Below the pieces are notes generated by a model that was given only the letters and a program-made list of their open reading frames with translations, was not told the DNA's origin and did no database searches. DNA of 64,000 bases. Origin: Aurantimonas sp. HBX-1 (lineage in GTDB: Bacteria; Pseudomonadota; Alphaproteobacteria; Rhizobiales; Rhizobiaceae). The translations under genes and the position numbers were made by a program. Shown here in pieces: positions 14,646 to 23,174 of this stretch. The number at the start of each line of letters is the position of its first letter. Positions within the stretch are counted from its first letter, which is position 1. The DNA lies in the NCBI RefSeq assembly GCF_021391535.1, contig NZ_CP090066.1, positions 1,191,501 to 1,255,500 of the forward strand. Reading direction: 5' to 3'.

Positions 14646-17435
14646 CTACTCGGCCGCCTCGACCTGCGGCAGCGCCGCGATGCGGGCCGCGCAATACTTG
14701 AACTCGGGGATCTTGCCGTAGGGGTCGAGCATCGGGTTGGTCAGCTTGTTGGCCGGGCTCTCGTTGAAGCAGAACGGCATGAACACCATGCCGTCGGCGA
14801 CCTCGCGGTCGGCCCGCAGGATCGCCTCGACGGTGCCGCGGCGGGTCTCCACCGCGATCATGTCGCCCTGGCGAAGGCCCCGGCGGCCGATCTCGCGCGG
14901 GTTCATCGCGGCGATGCCCTGCGGCTCGATCGCATCGAGCACGCCGGCCCGCCGCGTCATCGCGCCGGTGTGCCAGTGCTCGAGCAGGCGGCCGGTGGTG
15001 AGCACCAGCGGATACTCGTCGTCCGGCACCTCGTCCGGCGGCAGAAGGTCGGCCGGGACGATGCGGCCGCGCCCGTCCTCGGTCGGGAAGCTGGTGGTGA
15101 AGATGATCTCGTTGCCCGGCACGTCCGGCCCGTCGGCGGGATAGATCACCGATTCCTCGCGCTCCACCCGCTCCCAGGAGATGTGCTTCAGCGACGGCAT
15201 GACCGAGGCCATCTCGGTGTAGACCTCCGAGACATGGCCGTAGTTCCAGCCGAGGCCGAGGCGCTGGGCGAGCTCGACGATCAGCTCCCAGTCCTGCCGC
15301 GCGTCGCCCGGCAGGTCCAGCGCCGGCCGGCCGATCTGCACCTGCCGGTTGGTGTTGGTGAAGGTGCCGAGCTTCTCGGCATGGGCCGAGGCCGGCAGCA
15401 CCACGTCGGCGTGCCAGGCGGTCTCGGTGAGAAAGATGTCCTGGACGACGAGATGCTCGAGCTTGGCCAGGGCGGCGCGGGCATGGATCTGGTCGGGATC
15501 CGACATCGCCGGGTTCTCGCCCATGACGTACATGCCCTTGATCTCGCCGTCATGGATCGCGTCGATGATCTCGACGACGGTCAGGCCCTTCTTCGGGTCG
15601 AGCGTCTGGCCCCAGAAATTCTCGTAGCTGGCGCGGATGTCGTCGTTCTCCACCGACTTGTAGTCGGGGTAGTACATCGGGATCAGGCCGGCGTCGGAGG
15701 CGCCCTGGACGTTGTTCTGGCCGCGCAGCGGGTGCAGGCCGGTTCCCGGCCGGCCGATATGGCCGGTGATCAGGGCAAGGGCGATCAGGCAGCGGGAATT
15801 GTCGGTGCCGTGGGTGTGCTGGGAGATGCCCATGCCCCAGAAGATGATCGAGCGTTCGGCTGTCGCGTAGGTGCGGGCGACGTCGCGCAGCATCTCGGCG
15901 GAAACCCCGCAGACCTCGGCCATCGCCTCGGGCGTGAAGTCGCGGACCTTCTGGCGCAGCGCCTCGAAGCCGGCGACGTTCGCCTGGATGTACTGCTCGT
16001 CGTAGAGCTTCTCGTCGATGATCACGTTGATCAGCGCGTTCAGCATGGCGACGTCGCTGCCGGCGCGGAAGCGCAGCGAGTGCGTCGCATGGCGCATCAG
16101 GTCCTGGCCGCGCGGATCGATGACGATCAGCTTCTTGCCGCGCTTGGCCGCCTGCTTGAAATAGGTCGCGGCGACCGGGTGGTTGGTGGTTGGCCGGGCG
16201 CCGATGACGAGGATGCAGTCGGCCTTCATCGCGTCGTTGAACGGCGCCGAGACCGCGCCGGAGCCGACGCCTTCCATCAGCGCGGCGACCGAGGAGGCAT
16301 GGCAGAGCCTCGTGCAGTGGTCGACATTGTTGGTGTCGAAGCCCTGGCGGACCAGCTTCTGGAACAGGTAGGCCTCCTCGTTGGAGCCCTTGGCCGAGCC
16401 GAAGCCGGCCAGCGCCTGGCCGCCGTCGCGATCGAGGATCGACTTCAGCCCGCCGGCGGCGCGCGCCATCGCCTCTTCCCAGCTGGCTTCTCGGAAGATC
16501 GTCAGCGGGTCGACGCCGCGCATGTCGAGGTCGCCGGCCTTCGGCGCGTCGTCGCGGCGGATCAGCGGCCTGGTCAGCCGCTCCGGCGACATGGCGTAGT
16601 CGAAGCCGAAGCGGCCCTTCACGCAGAGGCGGTTCTCGTTGGCATAGCCGTCGCGGCCATCGACCTGGACGATGCGGTTGTCCTTGACCGCGACCTTGGT
16701 CTGGCAGCCGACGCCGCAGAACGGGCAGACGCTGTCGACGACCTTGTCGAATTCCTGGACGGCGCGTTGGGTGCGCGTCTCGTCCATCAGCGACTTCTCG
16801 TAGAGCGCACCGGTCGGGCAGGCCTGCACGCACTCGCCGCAGGTGACGCAGGTCGACAGGCCCATCGGGTCGTGGATGTCGAAGACCGGCACCGTGCGGT
16901 TGCCGCGCTGCGCCATGCCGATGACGTCGTTGACCTGCACCTCGCGGCAGGCCCGCACGCACGCGCCGCAGGCGATGCAGGCATCCATGTTGACGGCGAT
17001 CGCCGGATTGGAGACGTCGAATTCGGCCTCGACATGGTCACCGGCGAATTTCGACGGATAGCGGCTGCCGGACACGCCCATCGAGGACGCCCATTGCCAG
17101 AAATTCGACTGGTTGTCGGGACCGTCCTCGCGGGCGCGCATGTTGCTGGCCAGCAGCTCGACCACCATCTCGCGCGACTTCACGGCGCGCTCGGTGTCGG
17201 TGCGCACCACCATGCCGTCGGCCGGCTTGCGGATGCAGGAGGCGGCCAGCACGCGCTCGCCGTCGACCTCGACCATGCAGGCGCGGCAGTTGCCGTCGGG
17301 CCGGTAGCCCGGCATGTCGACATGGCAGAGATGCGGGATCCGGGTGCCCTCGCGCTTGGCGACGTCCCAGATGGTCTCGGTCTCGCCGGCGGCGACGGAC
17401 TTGCCGTCGAGGATGAAGTTGATCATGCTCGTCAT
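14646..17435 (-). CDS. fdsA: NAD-dependent formate dehydrogenase, molybdopterin alpha subunit
   Basis: 929 residues, the catalytic subunit oxidising formate to CO2. Domain order: an N-terminal [2Fe-2S] domain with Cys37, Cys50, Cys53 and Cys67; a ferredoxin-like domain with two CxxCxxCxxxC clusters (ACIACGACVRACRE and TCVTCGECVQACPTG); a further CPFCGVGC cluster; then the molybdopterin domains and the dinucleotide-binding C-terminal domain (VLTTGRLLEHWHTGAMTRR). The active-site metal ligand is Cys (codon TGC) in DHCTRLCHASSVAA, where other enzymes use selenocysteine. The ATG at 17435 overlaps the beta-subunit stop as ATGA, which decides the start over the ATG three codons later. No delta subunit or FdhD gene is adjacent. 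Confidence 0.95.
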   Translation of the reverse strand: MTSMINFILDGKSVAAGETETIWDVAKREGTRIPHLCHVDMPGYRPDGNCRACMVEVDGERVLAASCIRKPADGMVVRTDTERAVKSREMVVELLASNMRAREDGPDNQSNFWQWASSMGVSGSRYPSKFAGDHVEAEFDVSNPAIAVNMDACIACGACVRACREVQVNDVIGMAQRGNRTVPVFDIHDPMGLSTCVTCGECVQACPTGALYEKSLMDETRTQRAVQEFDKVVDSVCPFCGVGCQTKVAVKDNRIVQVDGRDGYANENRLCVKGRFGFDYAMSPERLTRPLIRRDDAPKAGDLDMRGVDPLTIFREASWEEAMARAAGGLKSILDRDGGQALAGFGSAKGSNEEAYLFQKLVRQGFDTNNVDHCTRLCHASSVAALMEGVGSGAVSAPFNDAMKADCILVIGARPTTNHPVAATYFKQAAKRGKKLIVIDPRGQDLMRHATHSLRFRAGSDVAMLNALINVIIDEKLYDEQYIQANVAGFEALRQKVRDFTPEAMAEVCGVSAEMLRDVARTYATAERSIIFWGMGISQHTHGTDNSRCLIALALITGHIGRPGTGLHPLRGQNNVQGASDAGLIPMYYPDYKSVENDDIRASYENFWGQTLDPKKGLTVVEIIDAIHDGEIKGMYVMGENPAMSDPDQIHARAALAKLEHLVVQDIFLTETAWHADVVLPASAHAEKLGTFTNTNRQVQIGRPALDLPGDARQDWELIVELAQRLGLGWNYGHVSEVYTEMASVMPSLKHISWERVEREESVIYPADGPDVPGNEIIFTTSFPTEDGRGRIVPADLLPPDEVPDDEYPLVLTTGRLLEHWHTGAMTRRAGVLDAIEPQGIAAMNPREIGRRGLRQGDMIAVETRRGTVEAILRADREVADGMVFMPFCFNESPANKLTNPMLDPYGKIPEFKYCAARIAALPQVEAAE

Positions 17436-19111
17436 CGCGACAGCTCCTCACGGAAATGCGTCAGAAGATGGTTGACCGGGTTGGGCGCCGCCTGGCCGAG
17501 GCCGCAGATCGACGCATCGCGCAGCACGGTCTCGAGGTCCCTGATCGCGGCTTCGTCCAGCGTTCCCCGGGTCTCCAGCAGCGTCACCAGCTTGCCGGTG
17601 CCTTCGCGGCACGGCGTGCACTGGCCGCAGCTCTCATGCTCGAAGAACCGCAGCAGGTTGAGGGCCGCATCCTTGATATTGTCCCGGTCGGAGAAGACCA
17701 CAACGGCATGCGAGCCGACGAAGGCGCCGGCCTTGGCAAGTTCGCCGCCGAAATCGAGCGGAATGTCGCCCATCGAGGCAGGCAGGATGCCGCCGGAGGC
17801 GCCGCCCGGCAGATAGGCCTTGAAGCTGTGGCCCTCGATCATGCCGCCGCAATAGTCCTCGATCAGTTCGCGCACGGTGACGCCGGCAGGGGCCAGCTTG
17901 ACGCCCGGATCGCGCACCCGGCCGGAGACCGACCAGGAGCGGATGCCCGGGTGCCCGGGCTTGCCGAGCCCGGCGAACCAGTCTGCGCCCTTCTCGACGA
18001 TGTCGCGCAGCCACCACAGCGTCTCGACATTGTGGTTCAGCGTCGGGCGGCCGAACAGGCCGATCTGGGCGATGTAGGGCGGGCGATGGCGCGGCAGGCC
18101 GCGCTTGCCCTCGATGCTCTCCAGCATCGCGCTCTCCTCGCCGCAGATATAGGCGCCGGCCCCGCGCCGCAGCTCGATGAAGCCCTTGGGCGCGATGCCG
18201 GCCGCTTCCAGCGCCGCGATCTCGGTGCGCAGGATCTGCAGCACCGCGGGATATTCGTCGCGCATGTAGAAATAGATCCGCTCGGCCTCGACCGCGAAGG
18301 CGGCGATCAGCGCGCCCTCCAGGGTCCGGTGCGGATCGGTCTCGAGGTAATGGCGGTCCTTGAAGGTGCCGGGCTCGCCCTCGTCGCCGTTGATCGACAT
18401 CAGGCGGGGGCCCGGATAGGAGCGCACGAAGCTCCATTTCTTGCCTGCCGGGAAGCCGGCGCCGCCGAGCCCCCGCAGGCCAGCTTCCTGCATCGTCTCC
18501 ATCAGCGCGTCGACACTGATCGTGCCGGCGCGGACCGACTGCAGCAGCTTGTAGCCGCCCCCCGAAAGATAGGCGAAGAGGTCGACATAGGCGGGGACGC
18601 TGACGTCGGTCTCGCCGGCAGCCGCCATGCCGAGCAGGCGGTCGCTGGTGGCGTGGTCGACTTCGCGGTCGCCGATGCGGGCGGCGGGCGCGGTGGCGCA
18701 GCGGCCCATGCAGGGCGCGCGCACCACGCGAACGGCAGACGGATCGACCGCGCCGGAAAGTTCGCCGAGCAGGCTTTCGGCGCCAGCCAGCATGCAGCTG
18801 ATCGAATCGCAGACGCGGATCGTCAGCGGCGCAGGTCGCGGCTCGCCTTCGCGGACGACGTCGAAATGGTCGTAGAAGGAGGCGACCTCGTACACCTCGG
18901 CCTGGGACAGGCGCATTTCCTCGGCCAGCGCACGCAGATGCGCTGCCGACAGGCAGCCATACCTGTCCTGGATCAGATGGAGGAACTCTATGAGGAGATC
19001 CCGTCGCCGCTCGGCGAGACCCAGAAGTCCCCGAACCTCCGCCAGAGCGGTATCGTCGAGGTCACGCCCCTTGGGCCCACGATCGCGGGGCCGCCGGTCC
19101 TGCAACGCCAT
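17432..19111 (-). CDS. fdsB: Formate dehydrogenase beta subunit: fused NuoE- and NuoF-like diaphorase
   Basis: 559 residues joining two modules that are separate FdsG and FdsB proteins in Cupriavidus and Rhodobacter. Residues about 25-150 are NuoE-like: FLHLIQDRYGCLSAAHL, then thioredoxin-fold [2Fe-2S] cysteines in RVCDSISCML and APCMGRCATAP. From about residue 200 the NuoF-like part has the FMN site GLGGAGFPAGKKW, the NADH site GAGAYICGEESAMLES and a C-terminal [4Fe-4S] set (ESCGQCTPCREG with SICGLG). It passes electrons from the alpha subunit to NAD+. The ATG at 19111 has GGAG seven bases upstream; the longer frame adds 24 unlike residues. First gene of the operon. Confidence 0.94.
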   Translation of the reverse strand: MALQDRRPRDRGPKGRDLDDTALAEVRGLLGLAERRRDLLIEFLHLIQDRYGCLSAAHLRALAEEMRLSQAEVYEVASFYDHFDVVREGEPRPAPLTIRVCDSISCMLAGAESLLGELSGAVDPSAVRVVRAPCMGRCATAPAARIGDREVDHATSDRLLGMAAAGETDVSVPAYVDLFAYLSGGGYKLLQSVRAGTISVDALMETMQEAGLRGLGGAGFPAGKKWSFVRSYPGPRLMSINGDEGEPGTFKDRHYLETDPHRTLEGALIAAFAVEAERIYFYMRDEYPAVLQILRTEIAALEAAGIAPKGFIELRRGAGAYICGEESAMLESIEGKRGLPRHRPPYIAQIGLFGRPTLNHNVETLWWLRDIVEKGADWFAGLGKPGHPGIRSWSVSGRVRDPGVKLAPAGVTVRELIEDYCGGMIEGHSFKAYLPGGASGGILPASMGDIPLDFGGELAKAGAFVGSHAVVVFSDRDNIKDAALNLLRFFEHESCGQCTPCREGTGKLVTLLETRGTLDEAAIRDLETVLRDASICGLGQAAPNPVNHLLTHFREELSR

Positions 19112-19446
19112 TCCTGCTCCTTCTACGGCGCCCACCGTATCGGCTCCCCCGCATAACGCGTTGGCGCTGAACGCGGCAATCAAAAAACTCGTCGGCGGTC
19201 ACCGGATCGGAACGCGCGTGGCCGACCGTCACCGCAATGCCGCTGTGCCGATCGCCGATGTGCCAGGACGGCTGCGCCGCCACCCGGTATCGTTCTCGCC
19301 CGCGCCAGGGCCGGGACGCATTCACTGGCGTTCATCCACGGTTCAGTCGGGAAATCTTAACCATGGGGAAGCCGGTCGGACCCGGCGAATCGATGTCCGC
19401 CCGATCTGATGCAGAACGGGCACGTCGATGGATCGAAGGGATGGCG
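19112..19446. other. 335-bp divergent spacer upstream of formate dehydrogenase
   Basis: Should hold the formate dehydrogenase promoter (minus strand) and the leader of the small gene at 19447. I see no strong palindrome or sigma-70-like pair. A slightly A/T-richer patch (AAATCTTAACCATGGGG near 19352-19367) is the likeliest forward promoter/leader area. Confidence 0.35.
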
Positions 19447-19638
19447 ATGATGACGACGGAACGAGAGGACAGGGGCGGGGACGACGAACGCGTCGCCGCT
19501 TTCGACTTCGTCCTGCGGAGCGACGTCCAGAGAGCCCTGGCCGCGGGATTTTCGCGGGAGGATGTCGCCTATATGCTGGCGCTGCCGAGCCCCGAGCAGT
19601 GGGAAGACGACCGCGCGCCGCGTGCTTCGCGGGTCTGA
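19447..19638 (+). CDS. Small acidic protein, unknown function
   Basis: 63 residues from the ATG at 19447, which has GAAGGG at 19435-19440; in-frame ATGs at 19363, 19393 and 19441 are alternatives. The sequence after the start is charged (TEREDRGGDDERVAAFDFVL) and then helical (VQRALAAGFSREDVAYMLAL), reminiscent of small helix-turn-helix or FdsD-sized proteins, but no family is recognised. Convergent with the cellulose operon. Confidence 0.45.
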   Translation: MMTTEREDRGGDDERVAAFDFVLRSDVQRALAAGFSREDVAYMLALPSPEQWEDDRAPRASRV

Positions 19639-19669
19639 CGGATCTCGCCGCCGTGCCGTGCCCCGCAAC

Positions 19670-19686
19670 AGGCGGCCACGCCGCCT
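19670..19686. terminator. Hairpin between convergent small gene and cellulose operon
   Basis: AGGCGG at 19670-19675 pairs with CCGCCT at 19681-19686 around a 5-base loop, ending one base before the TPR-gene stop. It may terminate both converging transcripts; no T-run follows. Confidence 0.4.
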
Positions 19687-22122
19687 TCAATCACCCGAAA
19701 TGATGTAGCCCGTCGCCTCGCGCACCGCGTTCAGGCCTCGTGCGGCGTCGCGGCTGCCGGCATTGGCGGCTGCCGAGAAGACCTGCTCGGCGTCGCCGAT
19801 CCGTCCGAGTTCCAGATAGGCGTAGCCCTGCAGGACCATGAGATCGAGCCGGTCGGCGGCGATTCGGGACCGCTGGTCGAGCGCGATCAGCGTCTCGACG
19901 GGGCGCTTGGCGGCGAACGAGTCGATGGCCTGCGTGCTGAGGATGGCCGTGTCCAGCTCGGTGCGGCGCTCGCGGGGCTGCGGCTCTTTGGCCGCCGCGA
20001 CGGCCGCCTTGTCGGCAAGCCCGATCCGCAGATACGCCAGGCTCTGGCCATAGGCCGCGTCGCGGCGCAGCTGTGGCGAGCCCGCCAGCAGGGCGATCCC
20101 GAAGGCGGGGGCCGCCTCGACCGGCCGGCCGAGCTCCATCAGGCACCAGCCCCGGTCGAGCGCGGCCTGTGCCGACAGCGTGCGGGGATCGACGGAGGCG
20201 CCGCAGCCGCGGGGCGCGGCGCGCTGCTGTGACGGCGCGCTGGCGGACGGTCGGGGGGCTTCGTACTGGATCGGCGCGGCGGCCGGCGCGGCCGGTGCCG
20301 CGGCTGCGGGGGCGGCGGCAGGCGCGGCCGAGGCGGCGGGCGCGGTAGTTGTGGTCGGCGCGGTGGTCGCGGTCGCGGCGGCGGTGGGGGCCGCGGCCTG
20401 CGTATAGGCGGTCATGCCGGCCACCGGCTGCGGCGCGGCGGAAGCGGCGGCCTGCATCGACGGCGCGGTGGCCGCAAGCGCCGCGGATGCGGTTTGCGGC
20501 AGCGTCGCACCGGCCTGGCCGACCGCCGCGATTCGCGGGGAGGCGCCTTGCCAGGCGGCCTGCAGGCGGGAGAGCTCGGCGGTATTGCCGAGGCGCTGGT
20601 TCGCCAGCGCCAGCCCGAAGGCCGCCGGCTCGCTGGCGGGTTGCCAGTCGAGCGCCTGGGCGAACCACTGGGCGGCCGTCGACAGCTGGTTGAGGCCGTA
20701 GGAATACCAGCCGAGCTGCTGGGCGCCGTTGGCGTCGCGGGCCCCGGCCACCGCGTCGACAATGGTGCGCAGCACCTCCGGCGTCTGGACGATCGGCGGA
20801 TCGATCGCCAGAAGGTTCGCGGCCGCCGCCACGTAGACCGCCCGCGCCTCGTCGGATGCGGCCGCCCACGGTCGGATGACCGCCTCGGCCTCGACCGGCT
20901 GCGAGAGCGCCAGCAAGGCGAGCGCCAGCCCCTGCGACGCCTCGGACGAGTCCGTGACTTCGCGGGCCTTGCGGAACCAGGCTTCCGCGGCGGCCGGCGC
21001 GTCGCGCCGCAGATAGTACCAGCCGAGCAGCAGGCGGTCGGACACGGCGCCATCCGCCTCGGCCAGCCGGCGCACGGTCTCGAGATCCTCCTGGCTGGCC
21101 GTCGCGTCCGGATCGGCGTTGCCGGCGTCGACCGCCTTGCGACTGAGGTCGGCCCGGATGGACGCGAACTCGTCGATTCCTTCGGCGCTCGGGCGCTGCA
21201 GGGCGAGCAGGCTGTCGATGGCCGGCCGGTCGAGCCGCTGCGTCGCCATCTGCATCGTCGCCAGACGTTCGCCCGGATTGTCGCAGTTGGTCAGGATGTA
21301 GCGATAGGCGTCGAGCGCCCGCCCCGGGCGGTTTGTGGCGGCGAAGGCTTCCGCCAGCCGCCAGAGCACGTCGACCTCGCTGCAGGTCAGGAGGCTGGGC
21401 GTGTCGCTGGCGACGCGGATGACGGTGTCGTATTGCTGCAGGTTCGAGGCGTTGACCAGCTTGACCCGGGATTCCGCGACGTTCAGCCGTTCCAGGAGGT
21501 CGGCCGGGGGCTCCCAACCGGGCTCGCTGTCCTGCCGGGCGGCGACGGCGGCGCGGACCTCGGCATACTTCCCCTCGGCATAGAGCGCCCACATGCGGTC
21601 GAGTTGCGGGTCGCCGATCTCCGGGATCGCCAGCGGATCCTCGGGCGGCGTCCAGTCGGGATAGAGGGCCTGCAGCCGGGCGATCTCGGCCTCGAGGCGG
21701 CGGGAGTCGCCGGAGCGGGCGAAGTAGCGCAGGGCGGTCTCGTCGACCACCGGCGGCGTGCCGGCCGCGGGCGCTGCGGCCGGGGCCGCGGCATCGGCGG
21801 GCGCATCCGGCGCGGATTCCGACTGCGCCACGAGCGGCGCTGCGGCGATGAAGGGCGAGATGCGGGCCGGCATGCGGCGCCGGTCCGGCGCTTCGCCGTC
21901 GGCCGGCGCGACCAGCGTTTCGGGCTGGTCGGATGGTACGCGCGCCTCCGCGCTCATCGACCATGGGACCCGTTGCTGCGCTGCCACGCCTGTTCCGGCT
22001 GTCGCGGCCTGGGCGGCGGGCGGCGCGTCCTGAGCGCCGACCCACTGGGTCAGCGCGACCCCCGCGGCCAGGCCAGCGGCCAGCAGCGACAGCGTTCGCC
22101 AGGGAGCCGCCGCCTTGCTCAT
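19687..22122 (-). CDS. TPR-repeat protein of cellulose operon (BcsC/BcsK-like)
   Basis: 811 residues, beginning with an uncleaved or cleaved signal segment (WRTLSLLAAGLAAGVALTQW). The body is mostly paired helices of tetratricopeptide type (for example LRYFARSGDSRRLEAEIARL; RMWALYAEGKYAEVRAAVAA; ALDWQPASEPAAFGLALANQ; GRIGDAEQVFSAAANAG). An Ala/Thr/Pro-rich low-complexity insert lies at about residues 540-640. There is no C-terminal outer-membrane barrel as in BcsC. Its position after bcsZ matches the TPR gene of alphaproteobacterial cellulose operons, where it may guide the glucan through the periplasm. The ATG at 22122 overlaps the bcsZ stop as ATGA. Confidence 0.8.
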   Translation of the reverse strand: MSKAAAPWRTLSLLAAGLAAGVALTQWVGAQDAPPAAQAATAGTGVAAQQRVPWSMSAEARVPSDQPETLVAPADGEAPDRRRMPARISPFIAAAPLVAQSESAPDAPADAAAPAAAPAAGTPPVVDETALRYFARSGDSRRLEAEIARLQALYPDWTPPEDPLAIPEIGDPQLDRMWALYAEGKYAEVRAAVAARQDSEPGWEPPADLLERLNVAESRVKLVNASNLQQYDTVIRVASDTPSLLTCSEVDVLWRLAEAFAATNRPGRALDAYRYILTNCDNPGERLATMQMATQRLDRPAIDSLLALQRPSAEGIDEFASIRADLSRKAVDAGNADPDATASQEDLETVRRLAEADGAVSDRLLLGWYYLRRDAPAAAEAWFRKAREVTDSSEASQGLALALLALSQPVEAEAVIRPWAAASDEARAVYVAAAANLLAIDPPIVQTPEVLRTIVDAVAGARDANGAQQLGWYSYGLNQLSTAAQWFAQALDWQPASEPAAFGLALANQRLGNTAELSRLQAAWQGASPRIAAVGQAGATLPQTASAALAATAPSMQAAASAAPQPVAGMTAYTQAAAPTAAATATTAPTTTTAPAASAAPAAAPAAAAPAAPAAAPIQYEAPRPSASAPSQQRAAPRGCGASVDPRTLSAQAALDRGWCLMELGRPVEAAPAFGIALLAGSPQLRRDAAYGQSLAYLRIGLADKAAVAAAKEPQPRERRTELDTAILSTQAIDSFAAKRPVETLIALDQRSRIAADRLDLMVLQGYAYLELGRIGDAEQVFSAAANAGSRDAARGLNAVREATGYIISGD

Positions 22123-23174
22123 CCGAGACATTCCGGGTGGGCCCGCGTCACGAAGGACAGCGACAGCAGGTGCAGCGTCGAGGGGTAGTAGAGGGTCGGC
22201 TCGAAGACGCGCAGCGCCGGCGGGATCGGCGTCGCGTCGAGCACGCAGCCGACGAGCGCCGGAATGATCGCGTAGCCGGGATCGGTGAGCGTCGTCGTGA
22301 CCTCGCCGGTCGCGATGTCGACGATCGCGACGCCGCCCGTTTCGGTGCTCATGCCGTCGGCCAGGGTCCTGAGCAGGTCGGCATCGGTCACGCCGGCCCG
22401 TATCAGATACAAGGGAATGCGCAGGGCATTGTAGCCGAACTCTCCCGGAAAACCCTCTGCCGGCCGCGGGCGGGTCTTGATCGACAGCCATTCCGGCGGC
22501 AGCCGGCGCGGGCCGAGCAGCGACTGCCTGAGCAGCGCGATGCCGTCATCGGACACGGCCTGCCAGTCGGTGGCCGGGGCGATCTCGGCAAGGAGCGGGA
22601 ATGCTTCGTAGATCCAGTAGGACAGATTGACGACCGGCCCGTCGGGGCGCTCGTCGGTGCCGTAGCCGGCGGCGCCGGGCATGATGACGGTCCGGCCCTG
22701 GCTGGTGCCGATGAGCTCGGCGATGGCAGTCGCCATCGTGCTGCTGGATGCCAGCAATTCTGGCCGCTGCCATTGCTGCCCGGCCAGCGTCAGGGCGTAG
22801 GCGATGAGGATGTCGCCGTCGGTGGCGTTGTTGGGATCGGTGACATGCGGGGTCGCGGCCGGATCCCACTTCCAGACCGCCAGACCGTCGTCGCGCAGCA
22901 GCAGTTCGGTCCGCGTGAACGACCAGATCAGGTCGAACGCCGCCATGTCGTCGGCCAGCGTGGCCAGCAGCAGGCCGTATCCCTGGCCCTCGCTATGCGA
23001 GATGTTGCCGTTGCCGTCGTCGACGACGCGCCCGTCCGGCGCGACGAAGCTCTGCCGGTAAGCGGCCCAGTCGGCGGGGCGGATCGAGGCTTGGGCATCG
23101 GCCATGGTGGTCGTCGCGATCAAGGCCGCGAAGGCGGCGGCGGCCGTCGCGCTGCGGCGGGCGGCGTGCATCAT
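22119..23174 (-). CDS. bcsZ: Periplasmic endoglucanase of cellulose synthesis (GH8)
   Basis: 351 residues: signal peptide to about residue 28 (cleavage at ADA-QA), then a family 8 glycosyl hydrolase. The expected proton-donor Glu is Glu62 in ISHSEGQGYGLLLA, and the conserved TDGDILIAYAL (Asp119/Asp121) follows. Other family stretches are NLSYWIYEAFPLLAEI and GYNALRIPLYLI. It trims misaligned cellulose in the periplasm; in Agrobacterium the counterpart is CelC. The start ATG at 23174 overlaps the bcsB stop as ATGA; an ATG one codon later is possible. Confidence 0.95.
   Translation of the reverse strand: MMHAARRSATAAAAFAALIATTTMADAQASIRPADWAAYRQSFVAPDGRVVDDGNGNISHSEGQGYGLLLATLADDMAAFDLIWSFTRTELLLRDDGLAVWKWDPAATPHVTDPNNATDGDILIAYALTLAGQQWQRPELLASSSTMATAIAELIGTSQGRTVIMPGAAGYGTDERPDGPVVNLSYWIYEAFPLLAEIAPATDWQAVSDDGIALLRQSLLGPRRLPPEWLSIKTRPRPAEGFPGEFGYNALRIPLYLIRAGVTDADLLRTLADGMSTETGGVAIVDIATGEVTTTLTDPGYAIIPALVGCVLDATPIPPALRVFEPTLYYPSTLHLLSLSFVTRAHPECLG

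Noticed and set aside
16290..16320. Possible selenocysteine site in the formate dehydrogenase alpha subunit
   Set aside because: The position in RLCHASS is a TGC cysteine codon, not TGA, so no recoding is needed.
13296..17816. Very long plus-strand open frame (1506 codons) across the SDR and formate dehydrogenase genes
   Set aside because: It is antisense to genes with clear motifs, and its sequence is Arg/Asp/Val/Ala-rich with no domain; high GC keeps this frame open.
17456..19156. Plus-strand frame of 566 codons opposite the fused diaphorase gene
   Set aside because: Shadow: no recognisable domain, and the minus-strand gene has intact cofactor motifs.
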